Positions 1-8,068 of a stretch of DNA of 26,771 nt are shown here, one piece after another. The DNA lies in the NCBI GenBank assembly GCA_030681635.1, contig JAUXRT010000329.1, forward strand, positions 1 through 26,771, read 5' to 3'. A model generated the notes under the pieces. The model made no database searches, had not been told where the DNA came from, and worked only from the letters and a program-made list of their open reading frames with translations. Positions within the stretch are counted from its first letter, which is position 1; every line of letters begins with the position of its first letter. A program made the translations under genes and the position numbers. The DNA comes from Reyranella sp. Lineage in GTDB: Bacteria; Pseudomonadota; Alphaproteobacteria; Reyranellales; Reyranellaceae.

Positions 1-37
1 GTTTTCGTGTCTGAACACCTCCATCAGGACAACGCAA

Positions 38-1330
38 ATGGCCAACGTGGCAGTGATCGGCGCCCAGTGGGGCGACGAAGGCAAAGGCAAGATCGTGGAC
101 TGGCTGAGCGAGCGCGCCGAAGTCGTGGTGCGCTTCCAGGGCGGTCACAATGCCGGCCATACGCTGGTCATCGGCAACCAGACTTACAAGCTCGCCCTGC
201 TGCCGTCGGGCGTGGTGCGCCAGGGCAAGCTCTCGATCATCGGCAACGGCGTCGTGAGCGATCCCTGGCACTTCCTCGAGGAAGTGAAGAAGGTCAACGC
301 CCAGGGCCTCACCGTCACGCCCGAGAGTCTCAAGATCGCCAACCATGCCGTGCTGATCCTGCCGCTGCACCGCGACCTCGACGGCTGGCGCGAGGATGCG
401 CCCGACATCATCAAGATCGGCACGACGCGGCGCGGCATCGGTCCCGCCTATGAAGACAAGGTCGGCCGCCGCGCCATCCGCGTCGGCGACCTCGGCGAGC
501 CCGAGATGCTGCCGCTCAAGGTCAACACGCTGCTGGCGCACCACAATGCGCTGCGCAAGGGACTTGGCCAGCCGCTGGTCGATGCCGCCAAGCTGACGGC
601 CGAGCTGCTCGAGATCGCCCCCAAGATCCTGCCCTTCGCGGAAGACGTCTGGGAGCGGCTCGATGGCTTGCGCGCCGCCGGCAAGCGCATCCTGTTTGAA
701 GGAGCCCAAGCCACGATGCTCGACATCGACCACGGCACCTATCCCTACGTCACCTCGTCCAACACGGTGGCGGCGCAAGCGATGATCGGCAGCGGCATGG
801 GCAACGGCGCGGTGGGCTACGTGCTGGGCATCGCCAAGGCTTATACGACGCGCGTCGGCGATGGGCCCTTCCCGACCGAGCTGCTCGACGAGATCGGCCA
901 GGGGCTCGGCCACCGCGGCAAGGAGTTCGGCACCAACACCGGCCGGCCCCGGCGCTGCGGCTGGTTCGACGCGGTGATGGTGCGCCAGGCGGTGAAGCTG
1001 AACGGCATCGACGGCATCGCGCTCACCAAGCTCGACGTGCTCGACGGCGAGAAGATCATAAAAGTCTGCGTCGGCTACGAGCTCGACGGCAAGCGCATCG
1101 AACGCTTCCCCTTCACCATGGGTGCCCAGGCCAAGCTGAAGCCGATCTGGGAAGAGTTCGAGGGCTGGAGCGAAAGCACGCAAGGCGCCCGCTCCTTCGC
1201 CGAACTGCCGGCGACCTGCATCAAGTACGTCCGCCGCGTCGAGGAACTGATCGGCTGCCCCGTCGCGCTGGTCAGCACCAGCCCGCAGCGCGAGGACACG
1301 ATCCTGATGACGGACCCGTTCCGGGACTAG
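38..1330 (+). CDS. purA: Adenylosuccinate synthetase
   Basis: The 430-residue product catalyses the first committed step from IMP to AMP: GTP-dependent joining of aspartate to IMP, in the cytoplasm. The N-terminus shows the family P-loop WGDEGKGK (residues 11-18, catalytic Asp13) followed by GGHNAGHT (35-42, catalytic His41). The C-terminal half contains the GTP/IMP-binding stretch TNTGRPRRCGWFD. Length is normal for bacterial PurA. The ATG at 38 has AGGA at 26-29, eight bases upstream. Only 37 bases precede it, so its upstream neighbour is not visible. The next gene is convergent. Identification is secure. Confidence 0.98.
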   Translation: MANVAVIGAQWGDEGKGKIVDWLSERAEVVVRFQGGHNAGHTLVIGNQTYKLALLPSGVVRQGKLSIIGNGVVSDPWHFLEEVKKVNAQGLTVTPESLKIANHAVLILPLHRDLDGWREDAPDIIKIGTTRRGIGPAYEDKVGRRAIRVGDLGEPEMLPLKVNTLLAHHNALRKGLGQPLVDAAKLTAELLEIAPKILPFAEDVWERLDGLRAAGKRILFEGAQATMLDIDHGTYPYVTSSNTVAAQAMIGSGMGNGAVGYVLGIAKAYTTRVGDGPFPTELLDEIGQGLGHRGKEFGTNTGRPRRCGWFDAVMVRQAVKLNGIDGIALTKLDVLDGEKIIKVCVGYELDGKRIERFPFTMGAQAKLKPIWEEFEGWSESTQGARSFAELPATCIKYVRRVEELIGCPVALVSTSPQREDTILMTDPFRD

Positions 1331-1371
1331 ACAGACAAGCACCTAGTTCCCCACCGCCATATTCCTGTCGG

Positions 1372-2154
1372 CTACTGGGTTCGGGTGTCCATACGCTCGA
1401 TCGTCCTGGCGATCGCGTCGGGCGAGACCGCCGTCTCGCCGCGGAACGGCTGGTCCATGATGAAGACGAAGCCCAGGAAACCGCCGACCACGGCGGCCTG
1501 CGCGCACAGGATGGTGCGGCGGAACGGCGTCTGCCCGACTGAACTGCTGACGAACAGCAGCATTGCGATCGCGAGCAGCACGACCCACCAATAAAGCGGT
1601 GGCAGCCTGATGGTCACGATGCTGAGGCGTTGTGCCCGCACGTCCGCCATCGTGTCGAGCGTCTTGAACATCTCCGCCAACACCAGGTTCTGGCGCTCGT
1701 TCATGGGATTGATCGCCAGGATTCGGCGCGACAGAGCGGAAAAAGTCGCGGTCGCATTTTCATGTCGCCGATCATTCAGCATGACGGGCCATTCATCCTT
1801 CACGAGGGACGTCGCGTAGGCGCGCAGCAACGGGCGTGCCTTGGCGACATCCTCGTCGCCGTAGCGGGCGAGCAGCCGGTCGAGCTGGTCGATACGCGCA
1901 GCCTCGTTGGTTATGAGGGCATCGGCCCGTTGATAGTTGATGTCGGCCTGCACCAGCGTGAACGTCAGGACCAGGCTTGTCATCGTGAACAGGGTCGCCT
2001 GGGTGCGGACCACGAAGTCGGTGTTGAGGTCGGACGGCTTCATCCACGGGATGCGGCGCACGGCGAACGGCAGCAGGGCCATCAGTCCCACGATGGCAAA
2101 GACCATGACGAACAGGATGGCGGCCTCGGGAAGATTGTAGAGCAAGTTGAGCAT
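1372..2154 (-). CDS. DUF4239-family membrane protein
   Basis: A 260-residue integral membrane protein of the DUF4239 (bestrophin-like) type. Hydrophobic segments lie at about 11-31, 51-69, 187-205 and 215-234, with a soluble, mostly helical region (about 75-180) between the two pairs. The C-terminal motif MDQPFRGETAVSP (233-245) matches the family signature of an Asp-x-Pro-Phe turn followed by Gly and V-x-P. Biochemical function is unknown for the family. The gene is convergent with purA and divergent from the small membrane protein at 2255. No strong ribosome binding site is visible before the ATG, so the start is less certain than the family call. Confidence 0.8.
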   Translation of the reverse strand: MLNLLYNLPEAAILFVMVFAIVGLMALLPFAVRRIPWMKPSDLNTDFVVRTQATLFTMTSLVLTFTLVQADINYQRADALITNEAARIDQLDRLLARYGDEDVAKARPLLRAYATSLVKDEWPVMLNDRRHENATATFSALSRRILAINPMNERQNLVLAEMFKTLDTMADVRAQRLSIVTIRLPPLYWWVVLLAIAMLLFVSSSVGQTPFRRTILCAQAAVVGGFLGFVFIMDQPFRGETAVSPDAIARTIERMDTRTQ

Positions 2155-2254
2155 GATGATAGAACCAGTCTTCTAGGCGGCGGTTCCCGGGAGGGAACGG
2201 CCAGCAGGCGGGAGCGTTGGGCTGTTCAGCCGTTGTGTGTCAGGAGTGTGGGTA

Positions 2255-2752
2255 ATGGTCCGCTTTGCGATGCGTGTTTTCATGCTCCCAGCGTCGATTG
2301 TCGTGATGGAACTGATAATTCTTGTCCCGATCGTGCTGTCAATCGTGACGGTGATTCAGGAACTTGTTCACGGCGGGCTCGACGAGCCGATGGAAACCCT
2401 CGAGGGCGTCGGCGTCGTGCTGATCGGCTGGGGCGTGGCGCTCGAGGAGAGACCTTCGCTACGCAAAATCTTCCATCTCGAAGACGGCCCGAACGAGGCG
2501 CTGGAAATGGGCATCGACGGGCTCTGCCATTCGAGCGGAATCGGCCTGCTGGTCTTCGGCCTGTTCGCAGAAATCGCCGTCACCGCGGTGCGTCTGCCCA
2601 ACCATATCGTGCCGACGGAAGGGTTCGACCCTGTCGTCCTTTGCGTCAGCCTGTTCTTCATCATGCTCGGCACTTATGTGCTGGCCCAGCACATCGTGCG
2701 CATGGTGATGGCGACTGTGTGGCGCCGCATTCCCGCGCCGCACGCCCCCTGA
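2255..2752 (+). CDS. Small four-helix membrane protein, unknown function
   Basis: A 165-residue protein I do not recognise. Four hydrophobic segments are visible at about 12-36, 50-64, 95-113 and 127-148, with a charged loop (about 65-90) containing EERPSLRKIFHLEDGPNEA. The ATG at 2255 is preferred over an in-frame GTG at 2237 because AGGAG at 2242-2246 sits eight bases before the ATG. It is divergent from the DUF4239 gene, with about 100 bases between the starts. It looks like an inner-membrane protein; no catalytic motif is seen. Confidence 0.65.
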   Translation: MVRFAMRVFMLPASIVVMELIILVPIVLSIVTVIQELVHGGLDEPMETLEGVGVVLIGWGVALEERPSLRKIFHLEDGPNEALEMGIDGLCHSSGIGLLVFGLFAEIAVTAVRLPNHIVPTEGFDPVVLCVSLFFIMLGTYVLAQHIVRMVMATVWRRIPAPHAP

Positions 2753-2844
2753 GCTTGTGTGACGAGCGCAGAATAGCCTGCGCCCGTGCTCACGGTCCGG
2801 AAGACGATTGAGTCAGTTGGACACGGGTTCACGTCGCCCGTCCC

Positions 2845-3615
2845 TCACGCCGCCTTGTCCAAGTCCTTGTCCTTGCTGGGCGAATCCGGTGTCTCCAGGT
2901 CAGGGTCATTGGACACCGAATGACCTGTTTCACGTCGCTGTCCCATCAGATCGACCAGCCGTTCGGCCAGCGCCGCCTCGTCGAGCTGCCCTGGAACGTT
3001 CCGGGCGCGTAGTTCCGCCAACTCGCGGCGCTCGGCGCGATCCTCGGCGCGGCGGCGGTCGACATCCAGACGCTTCTGCACATGCATCAGCAACTGCGCG
3101 TTGATCCTGCGCCCCTGGCCCACCTGGCCTGCCTGCAGGACGATGTCGTCGCCCACGGCACGCTGGCACTGGGCGATCGCCTTGTCCCAAAGTGCTGCGA
3201 ACCCGGGCAGCACGTCGCGCCAGTGGTAGAGCGTGCTGCGGCTGACTTGCGCCCGCGCCGCCGCCTCGCTCACGCTGCCGCAGACGGAGAGGTGATAGCG
3301 AAAGGACGCCCGCTTGCGGCCCGGCGTGCGCAGCCGCGCGGGGTTGGTGAGCGCCCTGTCGCGCAGGGACTTAGGCTTCTGCGGCTCAGACGCTGCTACC
3401 GGCGCCGGCGGCGTCTCGCGGCCGAGCGCGCGATCGAGCGGATTATAATTGAGCCGCGGGATCGGCATGCGATCGATGGCGCTCGGCGGCGAGGGCTTTG
3501 CTTGCTCGGCGGCCAGGATGCGCAGCCGCGTCAGACCCATCTCGCGGTAGATTTGCGGAAGGTGCGGTCCGTCGCCGTGGATTTCCCAGCGTTCGAGGGC
3601 TTCCTGTGCAGTCAT
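2845..3615 (-). CDS. Helix-turn-helix protein, phage terminase small subunit-like fold
   Basis: A 256-residue protein with one recognisable part: a helix-turn-helix at about 112-135 (GSVSEAAARAQVSRSTLYHW) followed by a helix resembling PGFAALWDKAIAQ. This arrangement is typical of phBC6A51-type domains of phage terminase small subunits and related recombination proteins. A long charged helical region (about 180-225) and an acidic tail follow. Residues 60-100 are proline- and basic-rich, probably disordered. The start is firm: AGGAGG (complement of 3621-3626) sits five bases before the ATG. No terminase large subunit or other phage gene lies nearby, so it is probably a domesticated DNA-binding protein. 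Function is not assigned. Confidence 0.7.
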   Translation of the reverse strand: MTAQEALERWEIHGDGPHLPQIYREMGLTRLRILAAEQAKPSPPSAIDRMPIPRLNYNPLDRALGRETPPAPVAASEPQKPKSLRDRALTNPARLRTPGRKRASFRYHLSVCGSVSEAAARAQVSRSTLYHWRDVLPGFAALWDKAIAQCQRAVGDDIVLQAGQVGQGRRINAQLLMHVQKRLDVDRRRAEDRAERRELAELRARNVPGQLDEAALAERLVDLMGQRRETGHSVSNDPDLETPDSPSKDKDLDKAA

Positions 3616-3662
3616 GAGATCCTCCTGTGATTCCTCGCTTTCGGTGGCAGGAATAACAGAAG

Positions 3663-3706
3663 GATAGGATAGTGTAAATAGGCCTATCTAGTGGGTCGAG
3701 CCTATC
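3663..3706. promoter_or_regulatory. Possible operator with reiterated GATAGG/CCTATC
   Basis: The 120-base gap upstream of the helix-turn-helix gene holds an AT-richer patch with three copies of one hexamer: GATAGG at 3663-3668, CCTATC at 3683-3688 and CCTATC at 3701-3706. A perfect 10-bp palindrome, ATAGGCCTAT, lies at 3678-3687. The position, about 50-90 bases upstream of the start, would suit an operator for the adjacent DNA-binding protein. This is inference from repetition and position only. Confidence 0.35.
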
Positions 3707-3735
3707 GCGTGCCGGCATTTTGCTGGCACTCATTC

Positions 3736-3803
3736 TCTTCCGGACCGCGAGCCTCCGGCTCGCTCATGAATCCGAGCGAGCCGGAGGCTCGCGGTCCGGA
3801 AGA
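3736..3803. repeat. Perfect 30-bp inverted repeat with 8-base loop
   Basis: The arms at 3736-3765 and 3774-3803 are exact reverse complements; the loop is ATGAATCC. The element begins directly after the stop codon of the phosphotransferase gene (stop at 3804-3806, minus strand). The stem is very GC-rich (GCGAGCCGGAGGCTCGCGG core). No T-run follows on either strand, so a simple intrinsic terminator is less likely than a REP-like palindromic element. It could still block 3' exonucleases or terminate weakly. Confidence 0.85.
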
Positions 3804-4649
3804 CTATGAGCGGGCCATGAGTTTCTCGAACCGCCCGAAGTATTCGCGTGCGTGCGCGCCGTAATCGATGCCCGGCGTCTTCAGGTGAACCTCCGAGACC
3901 ATTGCCCACAGCGCCTCGCGGAGCGCGCTGGCCGCCTTCATGGCGGTGAAGGCACGACGCAGGTCCGGCGATACCTTGCCGTCGAAATAGGCCTCGAGAA
4001 GCGTTGTGTCCTCTGGTTCGCCGAAGCCGCCGTTCGACGACAGGTTGGCGAGATCGAACATGGCGGTGCCGAAGCCGCCATACTCCCAGTCGATCAGCCA
4101 CAGCCTCTTGCCGTCGTCCATGAAGTTGCCCGGCAGCAGATCGTGATGGCCGAAGACCTGGGGCATCGGCACCTGCGCCCGCTCCAGCTCGTCGGCCACC
4201 GCCAGGTATTTTGGATCGGCATCGATCAGCCGCACATAGTCGCGGATCACATGGAACACCCAGAAGGCATTGACCGGTCCGCGCACGCGCCGGCCGACAT
4301 CGGCGTGACAGGATTTCAGGAGCGCCACGATGCGGCCGATGTTGGCGGCGAGGTCGGCTTCGCTGAAAGTGCGGCCGTCGAGGAAGCGCAGCACCATGAT
4401 GCCGGGCTCGGCATGGACGACCTCGGGCGAGAGGCCGGCCTCGAAGGCCGCGATGGAGGCCGCGCGCTCGCGGTCGCGAAAGACGTGGTGGACGGGAATG
4501 TCGGCGCCGCACCGCACGACGAATTTCTCGCGCCCGTCGTCGGCGAGGTAGGAGAGGTTGGTGAGGCCGCCTTTCAGCGGCGCCAGGGTCACCGGCCCGC
4601 GCCATATCGGCAGGCGGGAGAGCTTGTCCAGAAGGGCGTCCATTGCCAT
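3804..4649 (-). CDS. Choline-kinase/APH-family phosphotransferase
   Basis: A 281-residue kinase-fold protein of the choline/ethanolamine kinase and aminoglycoside phosphotransferase superfamily. Visible elements are the N-lobe strand FVVRCG (43-48, like the VLxRxxG of choline kinases), the catalytic loop GHHDLLPGNFM (167-177, Asp170 and Asn175) and the metal-binding LIDWEYGG (185-192, Asp187). It should transfer phosphate from ATP to a small hydroxylated substrate; choline or a similar amino alcohol is the family-based guess. It is divergent from the ThDP enzyme, with only 38 bases between starts. Neither the ATG at 4649 nor an in-frame ATG at 4643 has a clear ribosome binding site. Confidence 0.85.
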   Translation of the reverse strand: MAMDALLDKLSRLPIWRGPVTLAPLKGGLTNLSYLADDGREKFVVRCGADIPVHHVFRDRERAASIAAFEAGLSPEVVHAEPGIMVLRFLDGRTFSEADLAANIGRIVALLKSCHADVGRRVRGPVNAFWVFHVIRDYVRLIDADPKYLAVADELERAQVPMPQVFGHHDLLPGNFMDDGKRLWLIDWEYGGFGTAMFDLANLSSNGGFGEPEDTTLLEAYFDGKVSPDLRRAFTAMKAASALREALWAMVSEVHLKTPGIDYGAHAREYFGRFEKLMARS

Positions 4650-4687
4650 GCCGCTATGCTAGCGTGCCGGAACCAACGGAGGAAACG

Positions 4688-6367
4688 ATGCCTGACGCGC
4701 TCCCCAAGACCAACACCATCACCGGCCGCGACGCCTTTCTCCGCGTGCTGAGCGACGAAGGCGTCGTAAAAATGTTCGGCAATCCCGGCACGACCGAACT
4801 GCCGATCATGCATGCGCTGAGTTCAGCGCCGGAGATGGGCTATGTGCTCGCCCTGCAGGAGGCCGTGGTCATCGCCATGGCCGACGGCTACGCCCGCGCC
4901 TCAAACCAGCTGGTGTCGTGCAACGTCCATGTGGCGCCGGGCCTCGGCAACGCCATCGGCTCGATCTACACGTCTATGATGTCGGGCACGCCGATGATCG
5001 TGACCGCCGGCCAGCAGGAACAGGGCCATGGGCTGACCGAGCCCCTGCTCTACGCGCCCCTCGTGCCGATCGCGACGCCGGTCGTGAAATGGGCGACCGA
5101 AGTGAGCCGCATCGAAGACCTGCCGCGCATCCTGCGCCGTGCCGCCAAGATCGCCACCACGGCGCCGACCGGCCCGGTGTTCATCTCGCTGCCCGGCGAC
5201 ATCCTGAACAACGAGGCCGCCATCGACATGGGCGAGGTGACGCGGGTCGATACCGCCGTGCGCCCGTCCGACGCGGCCCTGGAACAACTCGCCAAGCGAC
5301 TGCTGGCCGCGAAGAAGCCTGTCATCCTGGCCGGCCACGAGATCGCCACCGCCGATGCCTTCGCCGAGGCCACCGCGCTGGCCGAGACGCTGGGGGCGCC
5401 GGTGCTGCAGCAGACCGTGGCCTGGGGCGCGCATTTCCCCTCCGAGCATCCGGCTTACCTGGGCGCCCTCAACCGCGACCAGAAATACGTGCGCCGCGTG
5501 CTCAGCGACTACGACCTGATGTTCTGCGTCGGCGCCGACGTGCTGAAAATGTCGGTGTGGAGCGAGACCGAGCCGCTGCCCGAGACCACGGCGGTGGCCA
5601 TGGTCGGCCTGCGCGACTGGGAGATGGGCAAGAACTTCCCGGCCGAGATCGCCTTGCGCGCCGATGTGAAGGAGACTCTTAAGGCACTCGTGCCGCTCCT
5701 GAAGAAACTGGGCGGCACGGCGCTTGCCGAGCGCGCCAAGGCGTCGATGGCCGAGATCGCGCCGCGTAACTGGAGCGCCCAGCGCAAGGCGCGCGCCGCC
5801 AAGCTCACCCAGCCTGCCAGCGAAAAGCCGCTGCAGGCGGAATGGGCGATGATGCGCATGACCGACAAGCTGCCGAAGGACGCGATCATCGTCGAGGAAG
5901 GCCTCACCAGCACGGCCACGCTGATGAACTATTTTCCCTTCCGCGACCGCAACAGCTTCTTCGGCAATGTGAGCGGCGGCATCGGCTGGGGCATCGCCGC
6001 GGCCGTGGGCGTGCAGATCGCCGAGCCGAAGCGCCGGGTCGTGGCGGTGATCGGCGACGGCAGCGCGATGTATTCCATCACGGCGCTGTGGACGGCGGCC
6101 AACCAGAAGCTGCCGGTGATCTTCGTGATCACCAACAACGAGGGCTATCAGATCCTGAAGAACCGGCTAAAACTGTTCCACGGCAACGACACGCCGATCG
6201 GCATGGATTTCAACGACCCGCCGATGAACATCGCCAAAATCGCCGAGGGCTTCGGCCTCGCCGCCGAACGCGTCGACACCGCATCAGGCTTCGATGCGGC
6301 GCTCGACAAGGCGCTGGCCAGGACCGACGGCCCGACGCTGATCGAGGTGATGGTGAAGAAGGGCTGA
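4688..6367 (+). CDS. ThDP-dependent decarboxylase/acetolactate-synthase-like enzyme
   Basis: A 559-residue thiamine-diphosphate enzyme most like benzoylformate decarboxylases. The N-terminal domain has FGNPGTTELP (30-39) and cofactor-activating Glu58 in LALQEA, then His81 in CNVHVAPGLGNA, aligned to active-site His70 of Pseudomonas benzoylformate decarboxylase. The C-terminal domain has the ThDP/Mg motif GDGSAMYS (456-463) ending in Asn483-Asn484. The position of the second active-site His of that enzyme (His281) is Ser289 here, in GADVLKMS, so the substrate is probably a different 2-keto acid or related compound. The ATG at 4688 is chosen over an in-frame ATG at 4643 because GGAGG at 4678-4682 precedes it. 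Confidence 0.88.
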   Translation: MPDALPKTNTITGRDAFLRVLSDEGVVKMFGNPGTTELPIMHALSSAPEMGYVLALQEAVVIAMADGYARASNQLVSCNVHVAPGLGNAIGSIYTSMMSGTPMIVTAGQQEQGHGLTEPLLYAPLVPIATPVVKWATEVSRIEDLPRILRRAAKIATTAPTGPVFISLPGDILNNEAAIDMGEVTRVDTAVRPSDAALEQLAKRLLAAKKPVILAGHEIATADAFAEATALAETLGAPVLQQTVAWGAHFPSEHPAYLGALNRDQKYVRRVLSDYDLMFCVGADVLKMSVWSETEPLPETTAVAMVGLRDWEMGKNFPAEIALRADVKETLKALVPLLKKLGGTALAERAKASMAEIAPRNWSAQRKARAAKLTQPASEKPLQAEWAMMRMTDKLPKDAIIVEEGLTSTATLMNYFPFRDRNSFFGNVSGGIGWGIAAAVGVQIAEPKRRVVAVIGDGSAMYSITALWTAANQKLPVIFVITNNEGYQILKNRLKLFHGNDTPIGMDFNDPPMNIAKIAEGFGLAAERVDTASGFDAALDKALARTDGPTLIEVMVKKG

Positions 6368-6387
6368 CGCTGGGGGCGTCAACAAAT

Positions 6388-6493
6388 CCTCACCCTGAGG
6401 AGGCTGCGGAGCAGCCGTCTCGAAGGGTGGGACGCTCACGGTTCTGTTGCCCACCCGTCGAGACACGCGCTGCGCGCGCTCCTCAGGGTGAGG
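6388..6493. repeat. Bipartite palindromic intergenic repeat
   Basis: Outer arms CCTCACCCTGAGGAG (6388-6402) and its exact complement (6479-6493) enclose inner arms 6417-6431 and 6450-6464, which pair with one mismatch. Shorter GC-rich hairpin segments fill the gaps. The element occupies almost the whole gap between two convergent genes, the ThDP enzyme and asd. Its wording resembles abundant intergenic palindromes of rhizobial and related alphaproteobacterial genomes (from memory, not searched). Possible roles are transcription termination for both genes or mRNA end protection. Confidence 0.85.
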
Positions 6494-6500
6494 TTGGGTG

Positions 6501-7529
6501 CTACTCCGCCGCCTGGGCGCGGGTCTGGAGCTTGGCGAGTTCCTCGGCGATCTGGACGGCGTTCCAGGCGGCACCCTTCAGGAGCTGGTCGCCGGCCACG
6601 AACAGCACCAGGCCGTTCGGGTTGGAGAGGTCGCTGCGGATGCGGCCGACATGGACGTCGAGGTCGCCGCTGGCCTCCAGCGGCATCGGGAAGTGGTTGG
6701 CCGCCGCATCGTCGACGATCTTGATGCCCGGCGCCTTGCCCAGGATCTCGCGCGCCTCGGCGGGCGACAGCGGGCGCTCAAGTTCGAGCGTGATCGCCTC
6801 GGAATGGGCGCGCAGCACCGGCACGCGGATGCAGGTCGGCACGATCGCCAGCTCCGGCATGTGGAACATCTTGCGCGTCTCTTCGACGACCTTGTTCTCT
6901 TCCTCGTTATAACCGTTCTCGGCAACCTTGGTGTTGTGCGAGAAGACGTTGAAGGCGATCTGGTGCGGGAAGACGCTCTTGGTGACTTCCTTGCCCCCGG
7001 CGTGCTGCTGCACCTGGTCTTCGAGCTCCTGCATGGCGGCAGCGCCGGCGCCGGAGGCCGACTGGTAGGTCGACACGACGATCTTCTTCACGCCGGAGGC
7101 CTGGTGGATCGGCCACACCGCCGTGGCGAGGATCGCCGCGGTGCAGTTCGGGTTGGCGATCACGCCCTTGTGCTGGGCGAGATCCTCAGGATTGACCTCG
7201 GGCACGACCAGCGGCGTGTTGGGATCCATGCGGAAGGCGGAAGAATTGTCGATCACGACCGCGCCCGCGGCCTTGGCGTGGGGAATGAACTCGCGGCTGC
7301 GCGTGGCGCCGGCGCTGAAGAAGGCGATGTCGACGCCCTTGAAGGCGGACGCGGTCAGCTCCTCGACCTTGTGCGGCTTGCCTTTGAACGCGAGGGTCTT
7401 GCCGACCGAACGGGCCGAGGCGAGCAGCTTCAGGGAAGCGACGGGGAAGTTCCGTCGCTCGAGGACGCGGAGGATTTCCACTCCGACCGCGCCGGTGGCG
7501 CCAACGATGGCGATGTTCTGGGCGTTCAT
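6501..7529 (-). CDS. asd: Aspartate-semialdehyde dehydrogenase
   Basis: A 342-residue enzyme that reduces aspartyl-4-phosphate to aspartate semialdehyde with NADPH, feeding lysine/diaminopimelate, threonine and methionine synthesis in the cytoplasm. The NADP-binding GATGAVG lies at 10-16, the catalytic Cys129 in NPNCTA, and the probable catalytic base His242 in VLRAHSEA. Length is typical. The ATG at 7529 (MNAQNIAIVG) is preferred because it gives the usual short N-terminus. In-frame ATGs at 7544 and 7577 would add 5 or 16 non-conserved residues. None has a strong ribosome binding site. Confidence 0.96.
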   Translation of the reverse strand: MNAQNIAIVGATGAVGVEILRVLERRNFPVASLKLLASARSVGKTLAFKGKPHKVEELTASAFKGVDIAFFSAGATRSREFIPHAKAAGAVVIDNSSAFRMDPNTPLVVPEVNPEDLAQHKGVIANPNCTAAILATAVWPIHQASGVKKIVVSTYQSASGAGAAAMQELEDQVQQHAGGKEVTKSVFPHQIAFNVFSHNTKVAENGYNEEENKVVEETRKMFHMPELAIVPTCIRVPVLRAHSEAITLELERPLSPAEAREILGKAPGIKIVDDAAANHFPMPLEASGDLDVHVGRIRSDLSNPNGLVLFVAGDQLLKGAAWNAVQIAEELAKLQTRAQAAE

Positions 7530-7614
7530 GATGGGGCGGAACATACAGGAGCGGCCTGGCTGCGAAAAGACCGCCAAACCGCCGCTTCCCGATGCTTCTT
7601 CATGGCGGGCATTA

Positions 7615-7635
7615 GCCCGGCTGGGCCAGCCGGCT
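7615..7635. terminator. Possible terminator hairpin after vapC
   Basis: A GC-rich near-palindrome (GCCCGGCTGG followed by CCAGCCGGCT) lies downstream of the vapC stop and upstream of asd, both on the minus strand. No clear T-run follows, so the terminator reading is weak. Confidence 0.3.
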
Positions 7636-7651
7636 CAACTCCTGGAGACGG

Positions 7652-8068
7652 TCAGACCGGCAGAATCGCAATCCGGTTCTTGCGCGCCGCGCTCCGCATC
7701 GCCCGATCCAGGGTGGCCAGCGGCAGATCGTGCCGAGCGGCAAGGTCGAGATACAGCGCGTCGTACGCTGCGAGGCCCGTCTCGCGGCCGAGCGCGAACA
7801 CCTCGCCCAGTACGCGCTGCGGCGCCGCCTCTTCGACCAGAATTGGCAAGGCAAGCAGCCTCGTCACGAAAGCGCGTGATTGTGGCCGCGTCAGGCGGCG
7901 ACGCCTTTCGGCAACCAGCAGCACATTTGCCACCTCAGCCGACCAGATGCCCGGCACCAATGCCGTATCTTCTCCGAGCCGGTCGAGAAGGCCCCATGCC
8001 GCGTCAGAAGCCTCGTCCTCGAAACACCACGCCATTGTGACCGACGCGTCGAGGACGAACGCCGTCAT
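7652..8068 (-). CDS. vapC: PIN-domain toxin, VapC family
   Basis: A 138-residue PIN-domain protein, the likely RNase toxin of a type II toxin-antitoxin pair. The acidic metal-binding residues expected of the fold are visible: Asp7 in VLDASV, Glu45 in WSAEVANVL, Asp103 in AAYDALYLDLA and Asp121 in ATLDRA. Length and domain span match VapC proteins. Its ATG overlaps the stop of the upstream antitoxin gene by four bases (ATGA), so translation is probably coupled. The RNA target cannot be read from the sequence. Confidence 0.88.
   Translation of the reverse strand: MTAFVLDASVTMAWCFEDEASDAAWGLLDRLGEDTALVPGIWSAEVANVLLVAERRRRLTRPQSRAFVTRLLALPILVEEAAPQRVLGEVFALGRETGLAAYDALYLDLAARHDLPLATLDRAMRSAARKNRIAILPV

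Noticed and set aside
2183..2198. Small palindrome GTTCCC-GGGA-GGGAAC in the gap between the two membrane protein genes.
   Set aside because: Six-base arms are common by chance in GC-rich DNA and no repeat or promoter context supports a role.
3736..3803. Calling the 30-bp palindrome an intrinsic terminator.
   Set aside because: No T-run follows the stem in either direction; it is listed as a repeat instead.
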